Of a DNA stretch of 64,000 nt, positions 8,903-18,043 are shown piece after piece. This stretch comes from Rhizobium subbaraonis (GTDB lineage Bacteria; Pseudomonadota; Alphaproteobacteria; Rhizobiales; Rhizobiaceae): assembly GCF_900220975.1 (NCBI RefSeq), contig NZ_OBQD01000004.1, positions 1 to 64,000 on the forward strand, read 5' to 3'. The notes under the pieces are model-generated. The model saw only the letters and a program-made list of their open reading frames with translations. It was not told the origin of the DNA and did no database searches. The position numbers were made by a program, and so were the translations under genes. How positions within the stretch are numbered: position 1 is the stretch's first letter; each line of letters begins with the position of its first letter.

Positions 8903-10918
8903 CTATTGATCGATAGCGATCCTTGGGCGCCCCGTCGCCGTCGCGGTGAAGCGCGCTTCCACCAGCTTTCTCTGGCCCTCGATTTCCGGCGCCTCGATCA
9001 ATTCGGCCAGGGTCACGGCGGGTTCATCGGCACCGCTGAGGTGCGCCGCATGCAGGGCCGCGCCGATCGCGCGTTCGCGCGCCAGCGAGAAGGCCTCTTC
9101 CTCCGCCAGCAGCCGCACGCTTTCGCCCGATCCGCCGACGATGAAGATGCCCTCTTCCGGCACCGTGACGAAGACGGTCGCACTTGCGCGCACCTGGCCG
9201 ACGACAGCACCGATCGCGTTGGCCACGTCGGCGTCGAACGGGATGGCCTGCTCGGTGTCGAGCATGTTCGCGATGGCCGGATAGTAGACCGGCGCGGAAG
9301 CGCCGAGGCCGATCAGCGGGCGATCGAGATGGATGCGGAACTGGACGATCCCCGGCCGACGCAGCAGGGCGCGGTCGACGGGTAGAGATTCTGCCGGGTC
9401 AATCGCGCCTACCCCGTCCTCGGCCAGGCAAGCGCCCATGATGGCGTCGCAGGACTGCCGCGTCAGCCGGTCGACGATCATGCGCGCCAACCGTTCGGCC
9501 GAATCCGCAATGGGCCTGCCTGACCCGTCCTTCGCCCGTGCCGCCAACTCGAGCCCGAGCCGGGCTGCCTCGCGGTCCCATTGGTCCTGCCGCCCGAGGA
9601 CATGCATGGCGTCCGATGGCGTAATGGCGCTGATATGCACGAGACCGCGACCGACGAGCCGGTCAAGGGTCGCCTTCTGCAATGTGCTGGCAAGAAGCTG
9701 GTCCAGCGGCAGGGGCACGCCGGTGATGCGGTCGTAGAGCGCCTGCTCCTGCGACTGCAGGCCGCTTGCAAGGTTGTCCGGCAGGCCGGTGCGCACGGCA
9801 AAGCGACCGTCGTATCGCCCGACATGCGATGCCCGGAGCTGTCGTTCCAGCGCAGTGCGAACGACGTCGCCGTGAAGCGTGGACGCAAGGCTGAGGGGCA
9901 GGAAGCGCCGCGGGCCGAGATCGAGCCGAGCGGTCAGGCCGCGGTCGTTGATGCGCACTTCGGAATCGCCGCCGAGGCCGTAGGTCCGCATGGCGACCGC
10001 CTCGACCATGGTGCGGTAGCCCCCGACCACCGCCCCCTCGGCGTCGAGCCGCGGGCGCCCCTTGTCCAGTATCGCCACGTCGGTGGTCGTACCGCCAATG
10101 TCGGAGACCACTGCGTCGTCCATACCGGTCAGGTGGCGGGCGCCGACAAGGCTCGCCGCCGGCCCGGAGAGGATCGTCTCGATCGGCCGCAGGCTCGCCT
10201 CGGCCGCCGAAATCAGCGCGCCGTCGCCGCGCACGACCATCATCGGCACATGGATGCCGCGCCGGTCCAGATAGCCCTCGCAGGCCCCGATGAGCCGGTC
10301 GATCATCGAAACCAGCCGCGCATTCAGCAACGTGGTCAGTGCCCGCCGCGGACCGCCGAGCTTGGAGGAAAGTTCGTGGCTGCAGGTCACGGGCAGATGC
10401 GAGACCTCCCGGATCCGGTCGCGCACGCGCTGCTCGTGGGCGGGATTGCGCACGGCGAAGTATCCGGCCACCGCGAAGGATGAAATGCTCTGCGCCAGAT
10501 CCGGCAACGCTGCATCGAGTGCAGCCATGTCCAGCGGGGTCTCGTGTCCATGCACGTTGTGGCCGCCGGGCAGGAACAGGACCGGGTCGTTGCCGAGCGC
10601 CTCGCCGAGCCCGTCGCGCTTTAGGTCCTCCGGCCCGAATCCGATCATGACCAGACCGGCGCGCCCGCCCTGCCCCTCTACGAGCGCATTGGTGGCAAGC
10701 GTCGTCGATAGCGATACGAGGCTGATGGCGGAGACGGGCGCCTTTGCCTGGTCGAGCACCGCCTCCACCGCGCCTGCTATGCCGACCACCAGGTCGTGCC
10801 GTGTCGTCAGCGCCTTGGCCTTCGCCACGACGCCGCTCGCTTCGCTAAAGAGGACCGCATCGGTATAGGTTCCGCCGGTGTCGATGCCGAGTAACAAATG
10901 GTCCGCCACGTGATCCAT
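8903..10918 (-). CDS. Hydantoinase/oxoprolinase family protein (HyuA-type)
   Basis: 671-residue ATP-dependent amidohydrolase of the hydantoinase A/oxoprolinase family. The N-terminal Hydant_A_N part begins with GIDTGGTYTDAVLF, and the second nucleotide-binding signature DIGGTTTDVAIL lies near residue 275, as in actin-like ATPase folds. Relatives open five-membered cyclic amides (N-methylhydantoin, 5-oxoproline) with ATP; the substrate here is unknown. HyuA normally works with a HyuB subunit, and none is encoded in this window. The start has only a weak ribosome site; a GTG three codons in is a possible alternative. It lies between the P450 gene and glcB, all on the minus strand, with gaps of 166 and 125 bases. 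Confidence 0.85.
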   Translation of the reverse strand: MDHVADHLLLGIDTGGTYTDAVLFSEASGVVAKAKALTTRHDLVVGIAGAVEAVLDQAKAPVSAISLVSLSTTLATNALVEGQGGRAGLVMIGFGPEDLKRDGLGEALGNDPVLFLPGGHNVHGHETPLDMAALDAALPDLAQSISSFAVAGYFAVRNPAHEQRVRDRIREVSHLPVTCSHELSSKLGGPRRALTTLLNARLVSMIDRLIGACEGYLDRRGIHVPMMVVRGDGALISAAEASLRPIETILSGPAASLVGARHLTGMDDAVVSDIGGTTTDVAILDKGRPRLDAEGAVVGGYRTMVEAVAMRTYGLGGDSEVRINDRGLTARLDLGPRRFLPLSLASTLHGDVVRTALERQLRASHVGRYDGRFAVRTGLPDNLASGLQSQEQALYDRITGVPLPLDQLLASTLQKATLDRLVGRGLVHISAITPSDAMHVLGRQDQWDREAARLGLELAARAKDGSGRPIADSAERLARMIVDRLTRQSCDAIMGACLAEDGVGAIDPAESLPVDRALLRRPGIVQFRIHLDRPLIGLGASAPVYYPAIANMLDTEQAIPFDADVANAIGAVVGQVRASATVFVTVPEEGIFIVGGSGESVRLLAEEEAFSLARERAIGAALHAAHLSGADEPAVTLAELIEAPEIEGQRKLVEARFTATATGRPRIAIDQ

Positions 10919-11084
10919 CCGGAGTGCTGCGTGCCCCTGCAGACACGCCAGATAAGGTTGCCGAAGGTGTTATTGCATCTTGGCCGGGATTGCCACAGCC
11001 CCGCATGCGACGGGATGCATCGAGAAGGGGCCGGCACGTGTCGCTTCGCCGCCACGCCGATCGAAGCGATCGACGGGCGACATT

Positions 11085-12485
11085 TCAGGCGGCGCGGGCG
11101 GTGACCGTCATGGGGAGCCCCCCGGCCGGCTGGGTCGTCAGACGCTGCAGCGGCCAGGGCCGGGTCTGCGGCGTCAGGTCGAAGCGATAGCGGCTCATCA
11201 GCACCGCCAGCGCGATCACGGCTTCCTGAAGCGCAAAGGTGGCGCCGATGCAGATGCGCGGACCGGCACCGAAGGGAAGGAACTGGAAGCGGTCGATGCC
11301 ATCGCGGTTTTCCGGCAGGAAGCGCTCGGGGATGAAGGCGCGCGGCTTGTCCCAGTAGAGTTCGTGGCGATGCAGGGTCCAGGGCATGATGAGAACGGTG
11401 ATCCCTGCCGGGATCTCGACGGTTTCGCCGCCCGGGCTGGTCCAGCGATCCGCCGCGATCGCAGCACGATTGATCGAGGGGGCCGGCGGATAAAGCCGAA
11501 GCGCCTCCTCGAAGGCGGCACGTGTCCAGGGCATCAGCTCCAGCCATTCGACGGGCTCTGCGCCGGACGCCAGCACCCGATCGATTTCCTCCTCCATAGC
11601 CGCGCGCGCATGCGGCACGTTGGCCACGCAATAGAGCGTCCAGGCAAGTGCGCGGGCCGTCGTCTCATGGCCGGCGCCGATGAACGTCAGGATGTTGTCC
11701 TCGATCTCTTCGCTAGCAAGCCCGTCGGGGCCCGCCTGCTGCAACAGCAACGTGAGGAAATCTCGCGGCACCGCGTCGGGGGCGGCACGCATGCGCTCCA
11801 GCCGGAGGTTCATGGTATTGCGGACAATCGACCGGAATTTCTCCAGAACTTTCTGGCCGCCGATCCGCGTCAGGCGCGGCACCCAGGAGGGCGCCTTCAA
11901 GAGATCGAACGGATCGACCCGACCCATTCGATGCAGCAGCGCGTTGACGTCGTCGGCAAAGCTTCCGCTGGAAGAGACGATCTCGCCGGAAAAGAGCGTG
12001 TCTGCGAGAATGGCGAATGTCAGCTCGGTCATGTCGTTGGCGACGTCGAAGACCGTGCCGTTTTCGCCCGCGTCCGCATACTTCGCAGCATAAAGTTCGG
12101 ACTGGCGCAGCATCTGGCCGGCGAAGCCGCGAGCGTGGCGGGGCGTGAAGATCGGCGCCACCGCCTTGCGCGAACGTTTCCAGACGGCCCCTTCCGCCGT
12201 CAACAGACCATCACGCAGGATCGGGCGCAGAACCAGCTGGCGCACGTCCCCCATGCGATAGTTCTGGGCGTTGTCGACCAGTACGTGCTTTATCAGGCCG
12301 GGGTCGTTGACGATCAGCGTGTGTTCGCGAAAGAAGCGCGTCTCGATCCAGGGAAGCGTGTAGGACGGCTCGCCCCACAGTTCGAGCGGGTTGCGCAGGA
12401 CCGTACGGATGATTTCCAGCCGGGACGGCGGCACGGTCCGCGGAAGCGGTGCCGGGGGTTCGAAGGGCTGCGGACGCATATCCAT
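11085..12485 (-). CDS. Cytochrome P450
   Basis: 466-residue soluble bacterial P450. The heme-binding loop FGAGPRICIG gives the thiolate ligand as Cys412. The I-helix GAGHETTARAL has the acidic-Thr-Thr oxygen-activation motif, and EEALR is the ExxR of the K-helix. No membrane anchor is seen. It resembles the long-chain or terpenoid-type P450s of rhizobia more than the CYP101 class, but the substrate cannot be told. No ferredoxin or reductase gene is adjacent. The frame extends 14 codons upstream, but the ATG at 12485 is chosen because GAGGGAG lies just before it. It follows the DUF1402 gene on the same strand at 63 bases. Confidence 0.92.
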   Translation of the reverse strand: MDMRPQPFEPPAPLPRTVPPSRLEIIRTVLRNPLELWGEPSYTLPWIETRFFREHTLIVNDPGLIKHVLVDNAQNYRMGDVRQLVLRPILRDGLLTAEGAVWKRSRKAVAPIFTPRHARGFAGQMLRQSELYAAKYADAGENGTVFDVANDMTELTFAILADTLFSGEIVSSSGSFADDVNALLHRMGRVDPFDLLKAPSWVPRLTRIGGQKVLEKFRSIVRNTMNLRLERMRAAPDAVPRDFLTLLLQQAGPDGLASEEIEDNILTFIGAGHETTARALAWTLYCVANVPHARAAMEEEIDRVLASGAEPVEWLELMPWTRAAFEEALRLYPPAPSINRAAIAADRWTSPGGETVEIPAGITVLIMPWTLHRHELYWDKPRAFIPERFLPENRDGIDRFQFLPFGAGPRICIGATFALQEAVIALAVLMSRYRFDLTPQTRPWPLQRLTTQPAGGLPMTVTARAA

Positions 12486-12548
12486 GGCGCTCCCTCGCAC
12501 GTTACGCATTCCCGATCGGACGGACATCTTCGCCCGTGTTCATCCAGA

Positions 12549-13520
12549 CTAGAGCAGCCCCTGCAATTCGGCCAGCTTATCGTTCACCAGCCAGCCGTAA
12601 TAGTTTTCCTCCGGCCAGGGCGAGGTCCCCTCCGACCGGCGCCGGGCGAAATCCGCAGCGCGCGCATCGGGATTGCCGACATTATAGAGCGTCGCAGTAA
12701 TGCCCGGATTGCTGGAGATGTCGACGTCGGCAATCTGCTTGTAGGCATCGATCGAACGACGGATCGACGCTGCCATGTAGGCCAGCGAGATATCCGGATC
12801 CATGATCGCCTTGTAGACGCCGGCGGCATCCTTTTCGTCCAGTCGGTCGTAGCCCGACACACGCACAACGACGTCCGTCAGCATCAGTGCCGTCAGTGGG
12901 TTGATCTGACCGAGGCCGAACGTCTGGCCGGCATAGAACGGCTGGAAGAAGACCGCGCTGAAACGGTTGTTCGGATAGGCGACGCCGCTAACCGTCCTGC
13001 CCTTGAACTGGCGGTCCCAGACGGTTTCGCGGCAAGACCATACCGCATAGGAGCCCTTCTTGCCCTCGCAGGAGGCAAACTCGGGACGATCCACGAACGT
13101 ATCCACGCGCTCGCCATTGTAGGCGAAGCGAAAGCTGTCGCCGGCATAGGATGCGGCCTTGATGTAGTAACTCTGGAGACGGTCGTAGGCATCGACGTTG
13201 TAGGTATGCTCACCCACGATCGCGCCGACCATGTGGATCGGGGCGATGCCATATTGCGCCGCCACCGACTTGATCTTGGAGACCAGTTCGCGGTCGCCGG
13301 CCAAAAGGTCGCGCACCTTGTCGTACTTGGCGTCGAAGCTCGTCTTGCCCGCCTTGGTGCGGCGAACCGACGCGCCGGGCACGTTCGGCTGCTCGGCATT
13401 GCGATTGCCGGGTGGCACCACTTCGGTCGCCGAAGCGGGTGCGGCGGCAAGAAGGGTGGCGGAAATGGCAAGCATTGTCAGCAGATGTCGCACGATGCGG
13501 TTTCTCGGACCTTCGGACAT
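12549..13520 (-). CDS. Secreted DUF1402 protein with lytic-transglycosylase-like motifs
   Basis: 323-residue protein of family DUF1402 (PF07182). A cleavable signal peptide is clear (hydrophobic core about 12-30, ending APASA), so it is periplasmic or exported. The start at 13520 is preferred over one 25 codons upstream because GGAAGAG lies 4 bases before it. The body shows, in order and spacing, features of Slt-type lysozyme folds: Glu104 in IVGEHTYN, then GLGQINPLTA near 200, a helix DISLAYMAASIRRS, and YNVGNP near 280. Peptidoglycan binding or cleavage is my inference. Two cysteines in ASCEGKKG and WSCRE could form a disulfide. Confidence 0.8.
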   Translation of the reverse strand: MSEGPRNRIVRHLLTMLAISATLLAAAPASATEVVPPGNRNAEQPNVPGASVRRTKAGKTSFDAKYDKVRDLLAGDRELVSKIKSVAAQYGIAPIHMVGAIVGEHTYNVDAYDRLQSYYIKAASYAGDSFRFAYNGERVDTFVDRPEFASCEGKKGSYAVWSCRETVWDRQFKGRTVSGVAYPNNRFSAVFFQPFYAGQTFGLGQINPLTALMLTDVVVRVSGYDRLDEKDAAGVYKAIMDPDISLAYMAASIRRSIDAYKQIADVDISSNPGITATLYNVGNPDARAADFARRRSEGTSPWPEENYYGWLVNDKLAELQGLL

Positions 13521-13596
13521 GGTCTCTTCCAGCCTGTGTTGATTTTCGCGGCACCCATGCAGACCAATCGTGTCGGAATGATGCCGCACAGACACA

Positions 13597-13630
13597 CGAA
13601 AACGCCGCGTTTCTAGAGCGAAGCGCGGCG
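13597..13630 (-). terminator. Terminator of the hslVU operon
   Basis: CGCCGCG pairs with CGCGGCG across an interrupted stem (13603-13630). Read on the minus strand it is followed by TTTTC, and it lies 61 bases past the hslU stop. Confidence 0.7.
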
Positions 13631-13690
13631 CGTGTCGAGGAGACGGCGATCAAAATCGCGGGACCGGCAGGCTGGCCGCCGGTCGCCCTG

Positions 13691-14998
13691 TCAGAGGATG
13701 TAGCGCGAAAGATCGGTGTTGGAGGCCAGCGCACCGACGTGCTTGCGCACGTATTCGGCGTCGATCGTCACGATACTGCCCGCCGAATCCGGCGCTTCGA
13801 ACGAGATCTCGTCGAGCACCCGCTCCATCACCGTCTGCAGGCGCCGCGCGCCGATGTTCTCGACACTGGCGTTCAGCTTGACGGCGACATCGGCCAGCGC
13901 ATCAAGCGCGTCCTCGGTGAAATCGAGCGAGACTTGCTCGGTTTCCATCAGCGCCTTGTATTGGCGGATAAGGCTCGCCTCCGTCTCCGTCAGGATCCGG
14001 CGGAAGTCTTCCTTCGTCAGCGCACGGAGCTCTACGCGGATCGGCAGGCGGCCCTGCAGTTCCGGCAGCAGGTCCGAGGGTTTTGCCACATGGAAGGCGC
14101 CGGAGGCGATGAAGAGGATGTGATCGGTCTTCACCGGCCCGTACTTCGTCGCCACGGTCGTTCCTTCCACGAGCGGCAGCAGGTCGCGCTGCACGCCCTC
14201 GCGCGAGACGCCTGCACCGATGCCTCCGTCACGGGCTGCGATCTTGTCGATCTCGTCGAGGAAGACGATCCCGTCGTTCTCGACAGAACGCACAGCCTCA
14301 CGCTGGATCTGCTCGTTGTCGATCAGCTTGTCGGACTCGTCGTCGATCAGCAGCTTGTAGGAGTCCTTGACCGTCGTCTTGACCTTCTTGGTACGACCGC
14401 CCATCGCCTTGCCGAACATTTCGGAAAGGTTGAGCACGCCGACATTGGCGCCGGGCATGCCCGGGATCTCGAAACCGGGCATGCCCGAACCGCTGTCGGC
14501 GATGTCGATCTCGATTTCCTTGTCGTCCAGCTCGTTGCTGCGCAGCTTCTTGCGGAAGCTGTCGCGCGTGGCCGGCGAGGCGGTCGCGCCGACAAGCGCA
14601 TCGAGCACGCGCTCCTCGGCATTCAGATGCGCCTTGGCGACGACCTCGGCGCGCTTCTTTTCGCGCACGAGGCCGATACCGACCTCGACGAGGTCGCGCA
14701 CGATCTGTTCGACATCACGGCCCACATAGCCGACCTCGGTGAACTTGGTAGCCTCGACCTTCACGAAGGGCGCGCCGGCAAGCTTGGCCAGGCGGCGTGA
14801 AATCTCCGTCTTACCGACTCCGGTCGGACCGATCATCAGGATGTTCTTCGGCATTACCTCGTCGCGCAGGTCGTCGCCGAGCTGCTGGCGACGCCAGCGG
14901 TTGCGCAGGGCGATCGCGACGGCGCGCTTGGCGTCCTTCTGGCCGATGATGTACCGGTCCAGCTCGGAGACGATCTCTCGGGGGGAAAAATTACTCAT
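13691..14998 (-). CDS. hslU: ATP-dependent protease ATPase subunit HslU
   Basis: 435-residue AAA+ unfoldase of the HslUV (ClpYQ) protease; E. coli HslU is 443. Walker A is GPTGVGKTE near residue 60 and the Walker B region FLDEIDK follows a long I-domain (about 110-240) rich in charged residues, as in HslU. The C-terminus ends YIL; the exposed tail of HslU inserts into HslV to switch it on. It hexamerises in the cytoplasm to feed heat-damaged and regulatory proteins to HslV. It is last in an hslV-GNAT-hslU operon, 7 bases after the acetyltransferase gene, with a terminator behind it. Confidence 0.97.
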   Translation of the reverse strand: MSNFSPREIVSELDRYIIGQKDAKRAVAIALRNRWRRQQLGDDLRDEVMPKNILMIGPTGVGKTEISRRLAKLAGAPFVKVEATKFTEVGYVGRDVEQIVRDLVEVGIGLVREKKRAEVVAKAHLNAEERVLDALVGATASPATRDSFRKKLRSNELDDKEIEIDIADSGSGMPGFEIPGMPGANVGVLNLSEMFGKAMGGRTKKVKTTVKDSYKLLIDDESDKLIDNEQIQREAVRSVENDGIVFLDEIDKIAARDGGIGAGVSREGVQRDLLPLVEGTTVATKYGPVKTDHILFIASGAFHVAKPSDLLPELQGRLPIRVELRALTKEDFRRILTETEASLIRQYKALMETEQVSLDFTEDALDALADVAVKLNASVENIGARRLQTVMERVLDEISFEAPDSAGSIVTIDAEYVRKHVGALASNTDLSRYIL

Positions 14999-15005
14999 CT
15001 CGTTC

Positions 15006-15491
15006 TCACTTTCGGCGACGGTCCCGGGCCATCATCAGCGCCGGGCCATCCTCTGTGTGTCGTTCATCAAATGCGTGGAAACCCGCCTTCTCGTAAGCCC
15101 GGATCGCCCGCCTGTTATCGGGGTGCGGATCTATGACGACCCGCCGAACCCCCTTTCTGAAAAGCCCTGCGACGAAGGCTTCAATCATTTGCGGGCCGAG
15201 GCCCTTTCCGATGAGCGAGGGCTCGCCGATGAACTGGTCGATGCCGACCGTTCCGGCCGGCTGGTCACCATAGGGATGCCCGGGTCCATCGACCACATAG
15301 CTCTGGACGTAACCAATCGGCCTGCCATCGAGTAAAACCAGATAAGGTTCGACCAGGGGACCGCTGAAATGGTCTCTGATCCCGGCTGCCTCCATTTCCG
15401 GCTCGCCCCACCATCGCCGCACGTGCGGCTCTCCCAGCCAGCGCAAGACAAGCGGCATGTCCGCCTCCGTCACCGGCCGGAAGCCGATCAC
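15006..15491 (-). CDS. GNAT-family N-acetyltransferase
   Basis: 161-residue GNAT protein resembling the AAC(6')/RimJ-like branch. It has WWGEPEM near residue 30, the acyl-CoA loop GKGLGPQMI (Q/RxxGxG/A type) near 100-110, and the final strand region [13 protein letters not shown]. The start is GTG, three bases after the hslV stop, and the gene ends 7 bases before hslU, so it is translated within the protease operon. I recall the same insertion in other Rhizobiaceae. The substrate is unknown; a link to protein quality control or to aminoglycosides is only suggested by position and similarity. No strong ribosome site precedes it, which fits translational coupling. Confidence 0.85.
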   Translation of the reverse strand: MIGFRPVTEADMPLVLRWLGEPHVRRWWGEPEMEAAGIRDHFSGPLVEPYLVLLDGRPIGYVQSYVVDGPGHPYGDQPAGTVGIDQFIGEPSLIGKGLGPQMIEAFVAGLFRKGVRRVVIDPHPDNRRAIRAYEKAGFHAFDERHTEDGPALMMARDRRRK

Positions 15492-15494
15492 CGC

Positions 15495-16055
15495 CTAGCG
15501 CTCGGCATCCAGCGTCTCCACGACCACGTTATGATTGGTGTAGACGCAGATATCACCGGCGATCTGCATCGCGCGGCGGGCGACTTCCTCAGCCGACTTG
15601 TCGCTGTCCATCAGCGCGCGGGCGGCCGCGAATGCGTAGTTGCCGCCGGATCCGATCGCGAGCGTACCATGCTCCGGTTCCAATACGTCGCCGTTGCCGG
15701 TGATCGCCAGCGTGATGTTCTTGTCGGCGACGAGCATCATCGCCTCCAGATTGCGCAGGTACTTGTTCGTTCGCCAGTCCTTGGCGAGTTCCACGGCGGC
15801 ACGCATCAGCTGGTCGGGATACTGCTCGAGCTTCTCCTCGAGCCTTTCGAGAAGGGTGAAGGCGTCTGCCGTCGCCCCTGCAAATCCGGCGATGACATCG
15901 CCCTTGCCGAGCCGGCGCACCTTGCGCGCATTGCCCTTCATGACCGTCTGGCCGAGGCTAACCTGGCCATCGCCCGCCATCACCACCTTGCCGTCCTTGC
16001 GCACCGTGATGATCGTGGTCGCGTGCATCGTTCCGTAGGGATCGTGTTCACTCAT
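15495..16055 (-). CDS. hslV: ATP-dependent protease peptidase subunit HslV
   Basis: 186-residue peptidase of the HslUV complex, an N-terminal-nucleophile hydrolase. The mature N-terminus should be the threonine of TTIITVRK at residue 13 or 14 after removal of a short propeptide; E. coli HslV begins [17 protein letters not shown] and the Lys in GNARKVRRL are typical, as is the metal-binding [10 protein letters not shown]. Starts at residue 1 (ATG at 16055) or residue 10 (ATG at 16028) are both possible, and neither has a strong ribosome site. First gene of the operon, divergent from hisB. In S. meliloti hslVU belongs to the RpoH heat-shock regulon. Confidence 0.95.
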   Translation of the reverse strand: MSEHDPYGTMHATTIITVRKDGKVVMAGDGQVSLGQTVMKGNARKVRRLGKGDVIAGFAGATADAFTLLERLEEKLEQYPDQLMRAAVELAKDWRTNKYLRNLEAMMLVADKNITLAITGNGDVLEPEHGTLAIGSGGNYAFAAARALMDSDKSAEEVARRAMQIAGDICVYTNHNVVVETLDAER

Positions 16056-16132
16056 ATGAATACACCTGAATATTCCGCACCCGCCGAAGCCGGGCGCGCG
16101 CCGCCCGAAATGGGCCGGCTCACTCGCATCCT

Positions 16133-16164
16133 ATGTAGGGGGCGAAATGCCGATTGCAATCGGC
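16133..16164 (-). promoter_or_regulatory. Candidate hslV promoter with a perfect 16-bp palindrome
   Basis: GCCGATTGCAATCGGC at 16149-16164 is a perfect palindrome in the hslV/hisB divergent gap. On the minus strand its ATTGCA could be a -35 element, 16 bases from CTACAT, which matches the rhizobial -10 consensus CTATAT in five of six positions. The CCCCCTACAT context also resembles a heat-shock -10. The palindrome may be an operator acting on either side. Confidence 0.35.
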
Positions 16165-16268
16165 TCCGCAGGTGGCAAAGCAAGCGATCCGGGAATGCTG
16201 GCATTTTGCCCGTGCGCCTGATATGGGGACGGCGAAGACCTTCTGCGAATACCAGGGTACGCACGTCC

Positions 16269-16862
16269 ATGAGCCGCACAGCCAGTATTTCCCGCAAGAC
16301 CAACGAGACGGCCGTTTCCGTGACAGTCGAGATCGACGGCACTGGCACCTCGAAGATTTCGACCGGCGTCGGCTTCTTCGACCATATGCTGGAACAGTTG
16401 TCGCGCCATTCGCTCATCGACATGGAGATCGAGACGAAGGGCGACCTGCACGTCGACGACCACCATGCGGTCGAAGACACCGGGATTGCGATCGGCCAGG
16501 CAATTGCCAAGGCGCTCGGCGACCGGCGCGGCATCACCCGCTACGCCTCGCTCGACCTGGCGATGGACGAGACGATGACGCGCGCTGCAGTCGACGTCTC
16601 CGGCCGACCCTTCCTCGTCTGGAACGTAGCGTTTTCGGCGCCGAAGATCGGCACCTTCGACACCGAACTGGTGCGCGAATTCTTCCAGGCACTGGCGCAG
16701 AACGCCGGTATCACGCTGCACATCCAGAACATTTACGGCGCCAACAACCATCATATCGCCGAGACCTGCTTCAAATCCGTCGCCCGGGTGCTGCGCACGG
16801 CAACCGAAATCGATCCCCGCCAGCAAGGCCGCATTCCCTCGACGAAGGGTTCGCTGGCCTGA
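16269..16862 (+). CDS. hisB: Imidazoleglycerol-phosphate dehydratase
   Basis: 197-residue IGP dehydratase (EC 4.2.1.19), sixth step of histidine synthesis, the stand-alone form without the phosphatase domain found in enterics. Metal-binding motifs are complete: [21 protein letters not shown], and later [11 protein letters not shown], which chelate the manganese pair. It ends in the conserved IPSTKGSLA. The start at 16269 gives the family length; the reading frame runs open much further upstream over hslV but without gene-like sequence. First gene of a his operon that continues with a DUF2628 gene, hisH, hisA, hisF and hisE. Confidence 0.97.
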   Translation: MSRTASISRKTNETAVSVTVEIDGTGTSKISTGVGFFDHMLEQLSRHSLIDMEIETKGDLHVDDHHAVEDTGIAIGQAIAKALGDRRGITRYASLDLAMDETMTRAAVDVSGRPFLVWNVAFSAPKIGTFDTELVREFFQALAQNAGITLHIQNIYGANNHHIAETCFKSVARVLRTATEIDPRQQGRIPSTKGSLA

Positions 16863-16888
16863 CCGGCAGACCGGCAGGACAAACCACT

Positions 16889-17362
16889 TTGACCACCGCG
16901 AGCTACCTGATCCTGACCCCGCCGGGCGCTCCAGCCGCGACCGAGAAGGCAGCGTTTGTTCGCGACGGATTCCGCTGGACCGCCTTCTTCTTTCCGGCCA
17001 TCTGGCTGCTCGTGCACCGGCTGTGGTTCTGGGGCGCCGTTGCGATCGTGCTGCAGATCGCCGCCACCAGCCTTTCCGGCACGCCGGATTTCGCGCTTGC
17101 CGGCCTGGTCCTTGGAATCGCCGTCTCCGTGCTGACGGCCCTGGAAGGCCCGCAGGCGATCGTGCGGGCGCTGGAGGCGCGCGACTGGACGCTGCGGAGT
17201 GCTGTCCAGGCACGCGATCTGGCGACGGCCGAGCAGATCTACTTCAGTGATGTGCCGACGACGGAAGCCGCATCTGCTGCGGCCCTGCTGCCGCCGACTG
17301 ACAAGACAACCGGAGCTGCCCGACCTCCCGCGCTCGGCCTCCTCGGCTATGACGGAGAATGA
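16889..17362 (+). CDS. DUF2628 membrane protein inside the his operon
   Basis: 157-residue protein of the DUF2628 family, easily missed because it starts with TTG. The start is set by frame, the AGGAC 8 bases upstream and the N-terminus [12 protein letters not shown]. Residues about 25-75 hold two or three hydrophobic segments ([20 protein letters not shown] and following), the usual DUF2628 pattern of a small inner-membrane protein, followed by a soluble, Ala/Thr-rich tail. It lies 26 bases after hisB and its stop overlaps the region before hisH, so it is co-expressed with histidine genes. Function is unknown; placement in this operon recurs in Rhizobiaceae. Confidence 0.82.
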   Translation: MTTASYLILTPPGAPAATEKAAFVRDGFRWTAFFFPAIWLLVHRLWFWGAVAIVLQIAATSLSGTPDFALAGLVLGIAVSVLTALEGPQAIVRALEARDWTLRSAVQARDLATAEQIYFSDVPTTEAASAAALLPPTDKTTGAARPPALGLLGYDGE

Positions 17363-17364
17363 CC

Positions 17365-18015
17365 ATGCGCGTGGCAATCATCGACTACGGATCGGGCAAC
17401 CTGCGGTCCGCGACCAAGGCCTTCGAACGCGCGGCGCGTGAGGCGGGAATTTCGGCGGAGATCGACCTTACCGACCGCCCCGAGCGCGTGGCGACCGCCG
17501 ATCGCGTCGTTTTGCCCGGCGTCGGGGCCTATGCCGACTGCCGTCGGGGACTGGACGCCGTCGAAGGCATGACGGACGCGCTTCGCGAAGCGGTGGAACT
17601 CGGCGGACGCCCCTTTCTCGGCATCTGCGTCGGCATGCAGCTGATGTCCTCACGGGGGCTGGAGAAGACGGTGACGGACGGGCTCAACTGGATTGCCGGC
17701 GACGTCACACTGATGACGCCTGCCGACCCGGACCTGAAGATTCCGCAGATCGGCTGGAATACGCTGACGCTGAAGCGCGAGCATCCGCTGTTTTCGGGCA
17801 TTCCTACCGGCGATGGCGGCTTGCACGCCTATTTCGTCCATTCCTACCACCTGCAGGCCGAAAATCCGGACGACGTGGTCGCGACGGTCGAATACGGCGG
17901 GCCAATGACCGCCTTCGTCGCCCGCGGCAACAAGGCCGGCGCCCAGTTTCATCCGGAAAAGAGCCAGTCGCTCGGACTGGCCCTGATCACCAATTTCCTG
18001 CGCTGGAAGCCCTGA
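17365..18015 (+). CDS. hisH: Imidazole glycerol phosphate synthase, glutaminase subunit
   Basis: 216-residue class I glutamine amidotransferase that supplies ammonia to HisF. The nucleophile is the cysteine in GICVGMQLM, and the His-Glu pair is in FHPEKS near the C-terminus. The PGVGAYADC stretch is the oxyanion-strand region typical of HisH. An ATG six bases earlier overlaps the DUF2628 stop, but GGAG lies only 1 base before it and 7 bases before the ATG at 17365, so the latter is used. HisH forms a heterodimer with HisF, encoded two genes downstream. Confidence 0.97.
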   Translation: MRVAIIDYGSGNLRSATKAFERAAREAGISAEIDLTDRPERVATADRVVLPGVGAYADCRRGLDAVEGMTDALREAVELGGRPFLGICVGMQLMSSRGLEKTVTDGLNWIAGDVTLMTPADPDLKIPQIGWNTLTLKREHPLFSGIPTGDGGLHAYFVHSYHLQAENPDDVVATVEYGGPMTAFVARGNKAGAQFHPEKSQSLGLALITNFLRWKP

Positions 18016-18043
18016 GCCGCGCGACCGAACGGACAAAAGACAA

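Noticed and set aside
10980-13616. Open frame of 878 codons on the plus strand
   Set aside because: Antisense to both the P450 and DUF1402 genes and spans their gap; no recognisable domain.
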